13,265 nt of DNA. Source: an uncultured Eubacteriales bacterium. Lineage in GTDB: Bacteria > Bacillota > Clostridia > Oscillospirales > Oscillospiraceae. The stretch is taken from assembly GCA_900549405.1 (NCBI GenBank), contig URNZ01000055.1:1-13265 (forward strand), given 5' to 3'. Below the pieces are notes generated by a model. That model had not been told where the DNA came from. It worked only from the letters and a program-made list of their open reading frames with translations, and made no database searches. This document shows positions 1-6,963 of this stretch, one piece after another; position 1 is the stretch's first letter, and every line of letters starts with the position of its first letter. The position numbers and the translations under genes were made by a program.

Positions 1-164
1 GGCAGCTGAAAAAATTCCGAAAAAACTGTATGTCTATCTTGACACAACCAGAGGGCCTGGTGGCGGGCACCGCGGCCAAGCTGTTCACCGTGGCCGGCCC
101 AGTGCTGGTCTTCGGCATCAGCGCCAGCGTGGTGTATGGGGTGGTGTATTTTCTTTTATTATAA
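1..164 (+). CDS. C-terminal end of an unidentified membrane protein (partial)
   Basis: An open frame runs from the left edge (first full codon at base 3) to a TAA at 162-164, giving about 54 residues. The visible part starts with a basic stretch (QLKKFRKNC) and ends with a strongly hydrophobic segment (AGPVLVFGISASVVYGVVYF, then LLL). This is consistent with one C-terminal transmembrane helix preceded by a cytoplasmic positive patch. An internal ATG at 30 could start a 44-residue protein, but it has no ribosome site in front of it, so I read the frame as the tail of a longer gene. It converges on citXG with 35 nt between the stops and no clear terminator. I cannot name the family. A carrier or decarboxylase membrane subunit would fit the neighbourhood, but that is only a guess. 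Confidence 0.5.
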   Translation, partial: QLKKFRKNCMSILTQPEGLVAGTAAKLFTVAGPVLVFGISASVVYGVVYFLLL

Positions 165-199
165 TGAAAATGGGGGAAAGTGCAAGCGTTCCGGCGTGT

Positions 200-1579
200 T
201 CAGGCCAACAGTCCGTCCTGCTCCAGGAAGAACAGCATCAGGCTCAGGGCCAGCAGGTCGGCGCAGCCGCCGGGGCTGAGATGCTCCCGGATGTATTGCC
301 GGTCTAAGTCGTTCAAAAGGGCGCGGAAGTTTTCCGGAGTGGCGCGGCGGTAGAGCTCCTCCGCCTCCACCCGGCACTGCCGGGCCCGGGCCAGGCCGCC
401 CCGGTGGATCATGTTGGTGTCCTCCGTCCCGGCGATGAGGGCCAGCAGGGTGAGGGCCGCCGCGTCGGAGAGGGCCAGGCCCGCTTCCGTCCACCGGCGC
501 AGGGCGGGCAGGCCCACGGTCAGCACCGGCTGAAAGCCCCCGGCGGCGACGCCCCGGGCCCCGGTGATCCGATATTGGCGATAGCACCGCAGGCCGCTGG
601 TGTCGGCGTCCGATCCCTCCGCCTGAAGATCCGCCAGGGCGCACTGGCCCAGCTCCCGGCTGATATCCAGCACCCTGTCCCGGGTGGGGACCGGTCCGTC
701 GGCGGCGATGGCCGCCCCCAGGGCGCCGCACAGGATGCCCATGGAGAAGATGAGCCCCTTGTGGGTGTTCACCCCGCCGGTGGCCCGGAGCATGGCGGCT
801 TCCGCCCCCTGCCCGGCAAAGCGCAACCGCTCAAACAGCATGGGGCGGGGGAGTGCGGCCCCGTCCCAGCCGATGCGGAACATAGCCTGAAAGCTGCCCG
901 CCAGAGACACGCTGCTGTCCACAAAGGTGGAAAAGTCCATGTCGGAGTGGGAGCCGGAGTTCTGCCGGTCCACCAGGCCGGGCTTGGGGGTGGCGGATAC
1001 CTCGTGGAGCAGGGCGCGGACGGCGCAGTCGGAATAGGTCTGGGCCCACTTGTCCCGGAAAAAGCTGCCGCAGATGTCCGCCACCCGGTGGCGCAGGGCG
1101 GCCCCGTCGTGGGCCCGGCTGCGGCCACAGGCCTTGGCGTCCCCCCCACACAGCAGACAGCGCCGGGCGGGCAGGCCGAAGTCCCTGCGGGACAGGGACC
1201 GTCCGCTGCCGTCCAGTACATCCATGTCAAACAGGCGGCCCAGGGGGTGCAGCTCCTCCAGCATCACCGTCTTCTGCTTCACGGCCCCCGCGGGCAGGCG
1301 GACCTCCATCAGCGCCTCGCTGCCGGTGACGCTGTGGCGGACAGACTCCTCCCCCAGGGCGCCGGACAGCAGCTGGCGCAGCTGGGACAGCCCCTCGTCA
1401 AACACCTGGCGCAGAGCGGGGGACTGCTTCACCGCCCCGGGCACGTTCAGCCCAAAGCTGAGCAGGCAGGAGCAGCCCTTTTTCAGCAGGGCCTGCTGGC
1501 GGTCCTGCCGGTCCGTGCGGCTTTGCAGCACCTGCTCCAGCGTGCAGGCCGTCCCCTGAAACATTGTCTCCTGATCCAT
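200..1579 (-). CDS. citXG: Fused holo-citrate lyase synthase CitX / triphosphoribosyl-dephospho-CoA synthase CitG
   Basis: This 459-residue protein joins two enzymes that build and attach the citrate lyase prosthetic group. Residues about 1-170 match CitX, which transfers the 2'-(5''-triphosphoribosyl)-3'-dephospho-CoA precursor to the acyl carrier CitD. The motifs seen are HPLGRLFD (111-118), RRDFG (131-135) and the Cys cluster C141-x2-C144 with C151. Residues about 175-459 match CitG, which makes that precursor from ATP and dephospho-CoA. The motifs seen are TPKPGLVD (197-204), HSDMDF (211-216), GGVNTHKG (268-275) and GTEDTN (384-389). CitX-CitG fusions are known in other bacteria. The gene follows citC by 6 nt, and its AGGAG ribosome site overlaps the citC stop, which implies translational coupling. 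Both domains look intact. Family assignment is firm. Confidence 0.95.
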   Translation of the reverse strand: MDQETMFQGTACTLEQVLQSRTDRQDRQQALLKKGCSCLLSFGLNVPGAVKQSPALRQVFDEGLSQLRQLLSGALGEESVRHSVTGSEALMEVRLPAGAVKQKTVMLEELHPLGRLFDMDVLDGSGRSLSRRDFGLPARRCLLCGGDAKACGRSRAHDGAALRHRVADICGSFFRDKWAQTYSDCAVRALLHEVSATPKPGLVDRQNSGSHSDMDFSTFVDSSVSLAGSFQAMFRIGWDGAALPRPMLFERLRFAGQGAEAAMLRATGGVNTHKGLIFSMGILCGALGAAIAADGPVPTRDRVLDISRELGQCALADLQAEGSDADTSGLRCYRQYRITGARGVAAGGFQPVLTVGLPALRRWTEAGLALSDAAALTLLALIAGTEDTNMIHRGGLARARQCRVEAEELYRRATPENFRALLNDLDRQYIREHLSPGGCADLLALSLMLFFLEQDGLLA

Positions 1580-1585
1580 GTCTGA

Positions 1586-2602
1586 TCACTCCTGGGCAAA
1601 AGATTCCTGTAAATAGGCCGCCGTGGTGGGGGGCACCAGGGAGAGTACTTCCGGGCACAGGCCCTTTTCCTTTAAAAGCCGCCGCACCCGACTGGCGCTG
1701 ACCGGCTGGCCGTCCACTTCCAGGCGGGGAATTTCCCGTACCTGGACCCCGTGCCGGGGCAGCAGGGCGGCCATGGCGGCGTTATACTGGGCCGTCACCG
1801 GGTCCAGGGGCTCCTGCCCCACAAAGCGGGTGCGGATGTGCAGGGGCGGGGCGATGCACTGGGCGAACACGGTGCAGTCCAGGGCGCACTGCATGGCGGT
1901 GGCGTCCTCCTCCTGCTTGAGGAAATAGGTGGGGAAGGTGGCCGAGGAGATCATATAGTGGCCGCTGGGGTGGACCCGCACGTTGGGCAGATGGGCGGTG
2001 CCCTCCCGCACCAGCCGGAGCCGCACCTGGCTGGAGAACATGGAGCGGTCCTCCTCCACCACGAACAGGTGCAGCACGTCGCACTGCGCCGCGGCGTATT
2101 CCACCAGATACCGGTGCCCCAGGGTGAAGGGGTTGCAGTTCATGACGATGGCCCCCACGGAGCGGTCCTCGTCCCCGGGCATGACCATGGGGGCGGTGAA
2201 GCGGGCGGGGCCGTCGGGCTGATTCTCCAGCAGGACCAGCTGCTCCGTCTTGGCCACGGTCCAGAAGCCGGAGTTTACAAACAGCGTCTCGTTGTGGGCG
2301 CGGGTGATGACCATCAGGTCATAGTACCCGGCGGCGAACCGGTCCTGGGTCAGGGCGGACACCAGCCGCCCCAGCAGGTTCTGGCCCCGCAGCTGGGGCA
2401 GCAGGGCAAAGCATTTCAGCAGCGCCCCCGCCGCGCAGCCGCAGCCCACCAGCTTTGGCTCCTCGCCAGAGGTCTCGTACACGCCGAAGGCCGTCTCCAC
2501 GTCGTGGTCCAGGCGCAGCCCCTGGCTTTGCAGCAGGGACTCCAGCGCAGACCGGTCCCAGGAGGAGGCCAGCTGTATCTTTTGGATGTCGTATACTTCC
2601 AT
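1586..2602 (-). CDS. citC: [Citrate (pro-3S)-lyase] ligase CitC
   Basis: CitC activates citrate lyase by ATP-dependent acetylation of the thiol of the prosthetic group on CitD. The protein has 338 residues from the start chosen here. An N-terminal GNAT-like acyltransferase domain covers about 1-125, including LPQLRGQNLLGRLV at 68-81. A nucleotidyltransferase-fold domain follows with the HxGH-type motif NPFTLGH at 157-163 and a C-terminal VSASRVRRLL motif at 301-310. This order and length are usual for the family. An in-frame ATG nine codons upstream (2629) is possible. I prefer 2602 because an AAGGAG lies 9 nt before it, whereas that motif would be inside the coding sequence if the upstream ATG were used. 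It is the first gene of the minus-strand operon and is divergent from the LysR gene. Confidence 0.95.
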   Translation of the reverse strand: MEVYDIQKIQLASSWDRSALESLLQSQGLRLDHDVETAFGVYETSGEEPKLVGCGCAAGALLKCFALLPQLRGQNLLGRLVSALTQDRFAAGYYDLMVITRAHNETLFVNSGFWTVAKTEQLVLLENQPDGPARFTAPMVMPGDEDRSVGAIVMNCNPFTLGHRYLVEYAAAQCDVLHLFVVEEDRSMFSSQVRLRLVREGTAHLPNVRVHPSGHYMISSATFPTYFLKQEEDATAMQCALDCTVFAQCIAPPLHIRTRFVGQEPLDPVTAQYNAAMAALLPRHGVQVREIPRLEVDGQPVSASRVRRLLKEKGLCPEVLSLVPPTTAAYLQESFAQE

Positions 2603-2611
2603 GGGTCTGTT

Positions 2612-2617
2612 CTCCTT
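2612..2617 (-). promoter_or_regulatory. Ribosome binding site that sets the citC start
   Basis: AAGGAG on the minus strand lies 9 nt before the ATG at 2602. It favours that codon over the in-frame ATG at 2629. Confidence 0.75.
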
Positions 2618-2630
2618 AGCAGTAAACATG

Positions 2631-2645
2631 CACAGAATGCCTGTG
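2631..2645. promoter_or_regulatory. Inverted repeat CACAG-N5-CTGTG in the citC leader
   Basis: This is a perfect 5-bp inverted repeat between the likely citC promoter and its start. The same outer arms, CACAG and CTGTG, recur in the palindrome at 2786-2802 next to the LysR gene. It is therefore a candidate operator for the divergent regulator. Function is inferred. Confidence 0.4.
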
Positions 2646-2663
2646 GTCGCATTTCTGTATACT

Positions 2664-2694
2664 ATATTAACGGAAAACGGCGGCTCCTTGTCAT
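2664..2694 (-). promoter_or_regulatory. Putative weak citC-citXG promoter
   Basis: On the minus strand, TAATAT (2664-2669) could serve as the -10 and ATGACA (2689-2694) as the -35, with a 19-nt spacer. The poor spacing suits an activator-dependent promoter, which would fit control by the neighbouring LysR protein. TATAGT and TATACA in the same AT-rich patch are alternative -10 elements. Confidence 0.3.
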
Positions 2695-2732
2695 AAGTCT
2701 TTCAATTCCGTGGTATAAGCGTTTTGTTTTGG

Positions 2733-2761
2733 TTGCCTTTTTCGCGGCACTGTGCTAAAAT
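2733..2761 (+). promoter_or_regulatory. Probable sigma-A promoter of the LysR gene (extended -10)
   Basis: TTGCCT (2733-2738) and TAAAAT (2756-2761) are separated by 17 nt. A TGC directly before the -10 makes it an extended -10. Transcription would start near 2768, inside the palindrome cluster, which suggests autorepression. Confidence 0.55.
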
Positions 2762-2802
2762 CATTTTAGTCTGTTACAAATTTAACACAGGAATTTCCTG
2801 TG
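2755..2802. promoter_or_regulatory. Cluster of three palindromes, probable LysR operator region
   Basis: Three inverted repeats lie within 48 nt. CTAAAAT-C-ATTTTAG (2755-2769) is perfect and covers the -10 of the LysR gene. TGTTA-N6-TAACA (2772-2787) sits inside CTGT-N12-ACAG (2771-2790). CACAGGAA-T-TTCCTGTG (2786-2802) is a perfect 8+1+8 palindrome. LysR-type proteins usually bind short interrupted dyads between divergent genes and repress their own gene, so this is the natural binding region. Which palindrome is bound cannot be told from sequence alone. Confidence 0.6.
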
Positions 2803-2833
2803 GATATTTTACGGAAAAGGAGCCGGACGGAGG

Positions 2834-3745
2834 ATGACCTTTAACGATTTGCGCTATATCGTTGTCATCGCAGAGGAAAACAGCATTACCAAAGCGGCGG
2901 ATAAGCTGTATATGACCCAGCCCGCCCTGAGCCAATATCTGAAAAAGGTGGAGAAGGAGCTGGGCGTGCTCATCTTCGAGCGGACCACCACCGGCGTGCG
3001 CCCCACGGCGGAGGGGGTGCAGTTCCTCGCCTTTGCCAAAAACGTGCTCAACCAGGAGCAGGACATGAAAAAGCAGCTGCAAAATCTGCGGGGCGGCGAC
3101 GTGGGCGAGGTGCGGCTGGGCTTTACCGGCACCCAGGCCACCTATGTGCTGCCCCACATCCTGCCGGATTTCCACCTGAAATATCCGGGCATCGAGATCA
3201 CGCTGGTAGAGGGCAGCAGCATCGACATTGAAAACAAGCTGCTCAAGCACGAGGTGGACATCGGCTTTCTCCATCCCCCTATCATGGAGCCGGAGCTGGA
3301 GTGGTTTGAATTCAGCCGGGACGAGATGGTCATCATCCCCCGGGAGGACAGCGACTATCAGCGCTATGTCTATTGGAAGGACGGCAAGGGCCCCTATCTG
3401 GACATGGAGTTCCTCCGCAACGAGCCCCTGACCCTGACCTATCCCTCTATGCGCAGCCGGATGATCTGTGACCAGATCTTTCAAAAGGCGGGCATCACCC
3501 CCACGGTGAAGCTGACCACCAAGCGGCTGAACGTGCTGGACGCCATGGCCCAGGTGGGCTTTACCAGCACCATCATGCCCTATAAGCAGCTCTCCGCCGA
3601 GCTGAAAGACCACCGGCGCTATTTTATCGACCCCAAATACAGCGTGCCCTATTCCTTTGTGGCCGCCGTGCGGAAAAACGCCTACATCCCTCATGTAGTA
3701 CAGCGGTTAATTGAAGAATTGCACCTGAAACAATATACCTTTTAA
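2834..3745 (+). CDS. LysR-family transcriptional regulator
   Basis: This 303-residue protein has the normal length and layout of a LysR-type regulator. An N-terminal winged helix-turn-helix covers about residues 1-60, with the characteristic run of S-I-T-K-A-A-D-K-L and then T-Q-P-A-L-S-Q. A linker helix follows, and a periplasmic-binding-protein-like effector domain runs from about residue 90 to the end. The start is supported by AAAAGGAG (2815-2822) 11 nt upstream. A second GGAGG directly abuts the ATG and is too close to act. The gene is divergent from citC-citXG and upstream of the TRAP and citrate lyase operon, so it most likely controls both in response to the carboxylate substrate. The effector and the direction of control are inferred. 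It ends at its own terminator at 3775. Confidence 0.92.
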   Translation: MTFNDLRYIVVIAEENSITKAADKLYMTQPALSQYLKKVEKELGVLIFERTTTGVRPTAEGVQFLAFAKNVLNQEQDMKKQLQNLRGGDVGEVRLGFTGTQATYVLPHILPDFHLKYPGIEITLVEGSSIDIENKLLKHEVDIGFLHPPIMEPELEWFEFSRDEMVIIPREDSDYQRYVYWKDGKGPYLDMEFLRNEPLTLTYPSMRSRMICDQIFQKAGITPTVKLTTKRLNVLDAMAQVGFTSTIMPYKQLSAELKDHRRYFIDPKYSVPYSFVAAVRKNAYIPHVVQRLIEELHLKQYTF

Positions 3746-3774
3746 AATGCAGCAATATCCTATAAATATACCAG

Positions 3775-3813
3775 GAAGGACGTATAATTGAAAATGCGTC
3801 CTTCTTTCTTTTT
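3775..3813 (+). terminator. Rho-independent terminator after the LysR gene
   Basis: GAAGGACG (3775-3782) pairs perfectly with CGTCCTTC (3797-3804) around a 14-nt loop. A T-rich tail (TTCTTTCTTTTT, 3802-3813) follows. It separates the regulator transcript from the dctP promoter. Confidence 0.8.
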
Positions 3814-3886
3814 ACGCCCATGCAGGATGGGAAAACGCAAATTTCATTCGACACTTTTTAACATGATTTACTTATCGCCCCCAAAT

Positions 3887-3909
3887 ATTTTCTGCATTTC
3901 ACAGAAAAT
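3887..3909. promoter_or_regulatory. Inverted repeat overlapping the dctP -35, candidate operator
   Basis: ATTTTCTG (3887-3894) and CAGAAAAT (3902-3909) form a perfect 8-bp inverted repeat with a 7-nt spacer. The right half covers the end of the -35 hexamer, a usual place for an activator or repressor to touch RNA polymerase. The nearby LysR protein is the most likely ligand, by inference. Confidence 0.5.
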
Positions 3910-3926
3910 TCACAAACTGCTATACT
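3898..3926 (+). promoter_or_regulatory. Sigma-A promoter of the TRAP / citrate lyase operon
   Basis: TTCACA (3898-3903) and TATACT (3921-3926) are spaced 17 nt apart. Transcription should start near 3933, leaving a leader of about 45 nt before dctP, too short for a riboswitch. Confidence 0.7.
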
Positions 3927-3978
3927 TTAGCCAGATTAAGTTTTCACAAAAGATTGTGGAGATGAAAGGAGAAAAAAC

Positions 3979-5037
3979 ATGAAAGGCAAACTTCGTACAC
4001 TGGTCGCCATGGTGATGACCGCCATGATGCTGACCTCCTGCGGTGCCAACGCCGGTTCCGGCAACACCGCCAACTCCGGCTCTGGTTCCCAGGCTTCCGG
4101 CTCTGCCACGGTGAGCGCCGACCCCATCACCATGAAGCTGGGCCTCAGCTTTGCGGACAGCCATCTGATCACCCAGGAGCTGTACGCCATGTCCGACGCA
4201 GTGAAGGAGCGCACCAACGGCGGCATCAACATCGAGATCTACGCCGACTCCCTGCTGGGCAAGGAGACCGAGATGTACGAGCAGCTGTACATGGGCACCA
4301 TCGACATGGCCCTGGAGACCATCGCCTTCCAGAGCACCACCCACCCCGAGTTGACCATCGAGGACCTGCCTTACATGTTCGCCACCCGCGAGGACGGATA
4401 TAAGGCCCTGGACGGCGGCTATGGCGACAAGATCAACGAGATCATCGCCTCCGACGGTCAGATCCGCAACCTGGGCTTTATGGAGCTGGGCTACCGCCAC
4501 ATGACCAACAACGTCCGCCCCATCAACACCCCCGATGACATGAAGGGCATCAAGTTCCGCACCACCACCTCTGACCTGCGTCTGGCCGTGTTCGAGGCCC
4601 TGGGTGCCCAGCCCGTCTCCATGAGCTTCAGCGAGGTCTTCACCGGCCTGCAGCAGAACGTCATCGACGGCCAGGAGAGCCCCCTGTCCACCATCGACAG
4701 CTCCTCCTTTGCCGAGGTGCAGAAGTACCTGTCCCTCACTGGCCACTTCTGGACCAACGAGTGCCTGCTGATCAACGAGAAGCTGTGGGAGAGCCTGCCT
4801 GAGGAGTGGCAGACCATCCTGCAGGAGGAGGTCGACGCCTGCGAGACCCGCATCCGGGAGAAGAACGTCCAGAGCGACGAAGAGCTGGTCGCCAAGCTGG
4901 AGAGCGAGGGCATGGAGGTCAACGAGGTCGACAAGGCCGCCTTTGCCGAGCAGCTGCAGCCCCTGTACGACGAGTGGGAGGGCAAGGTCATCGGTTCCGA
5001 CCTGATGAACGCCTATCGTGAATATTCCGGCTATTAA
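3979..5037 (+). CDS. dctP: TRAP transporter solute-binding lipoprotein (DctP family)
   Basis: This 352-residue protein is the extracytoplasmic receptor of a TRAP carrier, which captures an organic acid and hands it to the DctQM membrane complex. It starts with a lipoprotein signal (KGKLR, a hydrophobic run, lipobox LTSC with Cys21), so it should be lipid-anchored on the outer face of the membrane, as expected for a Gram-positive cell. A Gly/Ser/Ala-rich linker (about 22-46) precedes the binding domain. The conserved Arg of the family, which contacts the ligand carboxylate, is probably R194 in KFRTTTSD. A second signature, SFSEVFTGLQQNVIDGQE, follows. AAAGGAG lies 7 nt before the ATG. A strong terminator separates it from dctQ, probably giving an excess of receptor over permease. 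The ligand is not readable from sequence. Context suggests citrate or a related acid. Confidence 0.93.
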   Translation: MKGKLRTLVAMVMTAMMLTSCGANAGSGNTANSGSGSQASGSATVSADPITMKLGLSFADSHLITQELYAMSDAVKERTNGGINIEIYADSLLGKETEMYEQLYMGTIDMALETIAFQSTTHPELTIEDLPYMFATREDGYKALDGGYGDKINEIIASDGQIRNLGFMELGYRHMTNNVRPINTPDDMKGIKFRTTTSDLRLAVFEALGAQPVSMSFSEVFTGLQQNVIDGQESPLSTIDSSSFAEVQKYLSLTGHFWTNECLLINEKLWESLPEEWQTILQEEVDACETRIREKNVQSDEELVAKLESEGMEVNEVDKAAFAEQLQPLYDEWEGKVIGSDLMNAYREYSGY

Positions 5038-5060
5038 GCCAAATTTGCCGGCAACGCTAC

Positions 5061-5103
5061 AGAATTTCTTCTGCCGCTCGTCGGCAGAAGAAATTCTTTT
5101 TTT
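5061..5103 (+). terminator. Strong intra-operon terminator between dctP and dctQ
   Basis: A perfect 16-bp stem (5061-5076 with 5082-5097) closes a 5-nt CTCGT loop and runs into seven T residues (5097-5103). No separate good promoter is visible before dctQ, so partial read-through probably sets a lower level for the permease and lyase genes than for dctP. Confidence 0.9.
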
Positions 5104-5130
5104 GATCCCTTTTGATCCCTGCGTGATCCC
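5100..5130 (+). repeat. Tandem TTTTGATCCC repeats with a third GATCCC
   Basis: TTTTGATCCC occurs twice in direct tandem (5100-5109 and 5110-5119). A third GATCCC follows at 5125-5130. The repeats are spaced 10 and 11 nt apart, about one helical turn, just after the terminator and upstream of dctQ. Function is unknown. A binding site or simple slippage are both possible. Confidence 0.55.
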
Positions 5131-5169
5131 CCTGAAAACCTAAACTACGAAGTAAGGAGTTTACTGAAA

Positions 5170-5646
5170 ATGCTGTTTGAAAAAATAGTAGTTCGGGCTT
5201 TGCGGACCCTTTCCTTCCTGATGTTCGTCGTGATGATCGCGGTGGTCTTCGCCCAGGTCATCCTGCGCTACTTCTTCGGAATGCCCCTGGCCTGGAGCGA
5301 TGAGCTCTCCCGTCTGCTGCTGGTGTGGGTGTCCTTTATGGGCGTCACCCTGGTCCACTATTCCGACGCGGGCCACCCCGCCGTCACCTTCCTGGTGGAC
5401 AAGCTGCCCAACGCCCCCCGAGAGGTGGTGGACGCGGTGCTGAACGTGCTGCTGATCGTGGGCTTTGCCGCCATCTTCAAGGCCAGCCTGGAGTACACCG
5501 TTACCAACCACCGCTTTGTCAGCGCCGTGCTGCACTATCCCAACTCTGTGAAGTATGCGGTGGTCCCCCTGTCCATGGCCCTGATGGTCATCAAGAGCCT
5601 GGAGCGGACCGTTGTGGACTTTAAAAAACTGATGAAAAACGGATGA
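5170..5646 (+). CDS. dctQ: TRAP transporter small permease (DctQ family)
   Basis: This 158-residue integral membrane protein partners DctM in the TRAP permease. Four hydrophobic segments are visible at about residues 13-35, 45-65, 86-107 and 128-146, as usual for DctQ. The family signature is clear after the first helix: RYFFGMPLAWSDELSR and then a WVSFMG segment. TAAGGAG lies 10 nt before the ATG. The gene follows the terminator and GATCCC repeats and is separated from dctM by 14 nt. It has no enzymatic role of its own. It is needed for carrier assembly and for receptor docking, as known for the family. Confidence 0.92.
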   Translation: MLFEKIVVRALRTLSFLMFVVMIAVVFAQVILRYFFGMPLAWSDELSRLLLVWVSFMGVTLVHYSDAGHPAVTFLVDKLPNAPREVVDAVLNVLLIVGFAAIFKASLEYTVTNHRFVSAVLHYPNSVKYAVVPLSMALMVIKSLERTVVDFKKLMKNG

Positions 5647-5660
5647 GGAGATAAAACGAT

Positions 5661-6947
5661 ATGATGTTACTGTTACTGTTTGGCTCTTTCTTCCTGCTGC
5701 TGGCGCTGGGTGTGCCCATCCTGTTTTCCATGGGCGTGTCCGCCGGCGTCTATTATGTGGTCAGCGGCTATCCCCTGATGCAGTTCGTTCAGAAGACCAT
5801 CGGCGGCGTGGACTCCTTCACCCTGCTGGCCATCCCCTTCTTCCTGCTGGCCGGTGATATCATGGGCAAGGGCGGCATCAGCAAGCGGATGCTGCGCTTT
5901 GCCAACGCCCTGGTGGGCCCCCTCACCGGCGGCCTGGCCGTCACCGGCGTGGTGTCCAGCGCCATGTTCGGCACCATCTGCGGCTCCGCTCCCGCCACCG
6001 CCGCCTCCATCGGCAGCATCGTGGCCCCCGACATGGAGGCCCGTGGCTACAGCAAGCGCTTCACCGGCTCTATCATCGCCGCCTCCGGTCTGCTGGGCAT
6101 CATCATTCCCCCCAGCATCGTCATGGTCAACTATGGCGCTACTGCCGGCGTGTCCATCGGCAGCCTGTTCATCGGCGGCATTATCCCCGGCATCATGGCC
6201 ATGCTGGGCCTGGCCATCTTCTCTGTGTGGCAGAGCAAAAAGTATGGCTATGGCCTGGTGGACGGCCACAAGCAGCACTATGACCTGCGGGAGATCCTGG
6301 TCTCCTTCAAGGGCGCTATCCTGCCCCTGACCACCCCCCTGTTCATCCTGGGCAGCATCATGCTGGGCATCGCCACCGCCACCGAGGCCGCCGTCATCTC
6401 CGTGGTGTGGTCCGCCTTCCTCACCGTGGTCGTTTATCGCGAGATCACCGTGAAGGAGCTGTGCACCATCATCACCGACGGCGTGGGCAAGGCCGGTCAG
6501 ATCATCGGCATGATGGCCTCCTCCGCCGCCTTCGGCTATGCCCTGACCGTGGAGAAGGTCCCCGCCCTGATGGCCAACTTCTTCGTGCAGTATGTGGACA
6601 ACGCCCTGATTTTCTTCCTCATCACCTTTGCTATCGTGCTTATCTTCGGCTGCTTCCTGGAGGTCATCGCCATCATCGTGCTGGTCACCCCCATCCTGCT
6701 GCCCGTCTCCACCGCCATGGGCATCGACCCCATCCACTTCGGCATGTTCATGTGCCTGACCCTGTGCCTGGGCGGCCTGACTCCCCCTGTGGGTCTGTGC
6801 CTGATCACCACCAGCCGTATCGTGGACGTGGACATCGACAAGATGTTCCCCGACCTGCTGTGGTGCATCGGCATCTATGTGCTGGTCATCGCCCTGGTGG
6901 CCGTGTTCCCCGGCCTGGCCACCTGGCTGCCCAGCATGATGGCGTAA
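5661..6947 (+). CDS. dctM: TRAP transporter large permease (DctM family)
   Basis: At 428 residues this is the standard-length transport subunit. It carries out secondary uptake of the DctP-bound acid, normally driven by Na+. It is hydrophobic throughout, with about a dozen membrane segments. Family motifs include LLAIPFFLLAGDIMGKGGIS, the glycine/alanine-rich CGSAPATAASIGSIVAPDME, IIIPPSIVMVNYGA, and near the C-terminus GGLTPPVGLCL. The start has GAGGAG 10 nt upstream. The next codon is also ATG, so the start could be one codon later. It lies between dctQ (14 nt) and the amidohydrolase gene (16 nt), which implies a single transcript. No truncation is visible. Confidence 0.94.
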   Translation: MMLLLLFGSFFLLLALGVPILFSMGVSAGVYYVVSGYPLMQFVQKTIGGVDSFTLLAIPFFLLAGDIMGKGGISKRMLRFANALVGPLTGGLAVTGVVSSAMFGTICGSAPATAASIGSIVAPDMEARGYSKRFTGSIIAASGLLGIIIPPSIVMVNYGATAGVSIGSLFIGGIIPGIMAMLGLAIFSVWQSKKYGYGLVDGHKQHYDLREILVSFKGAILPLTTPLFILGSIMLGIATATEAAVISVVWSAFLTVVVYREITVKELCTIITDGVGKAGQIIGMMASSAAFGYALTVEKVPALMANFFVQYVDNALIFFLITFAIVLIFGCFLEVIAIIVLVTPILLPVSTAMGIDPIHFGMFMCLTLCLGGLTPPVGLCLITTSRIVDVDIDKMFPDLLWCIGIYVLVIALVAVFPGLATWLPSMMA

Positions 6948-6963
6948 CGCGGAGGGAAGTTTT

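Noticed and set aside
404..1585. Long plus-strand open frame opposite citXG
   Set aside because: Low-complexity Gly/Ala/Gln product from the antisense of a GC-rich gene. CitXG explains the region.
1751..2758. Long plus-strand open frame opposite citC
   Set aside because: It is a mirror of the GC-rich citC coding sequence with a His/Gly/Gln-rich product and no recognisable motif. CitC is unambiguous.
3927..3978. Riboswitch in the dctP leader
   Set aside because: The leader is only about 45 nt with no conserved stem arrangement.
3788..3982. Open frame of 64 codons in the gap before dctP
   Set aside because: It starts at a TTG inside the terminator hairpin, runs through the promoter and into dctP, has AT-rich non-coding composition and no ribosome site.
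5673..6737. Minus-strand open frame opposite dctM
   Set aside because: Product is dominated by Gly, Asp and His runs, an artefact of the reverse complement of hydrophobic GC-rich codons.
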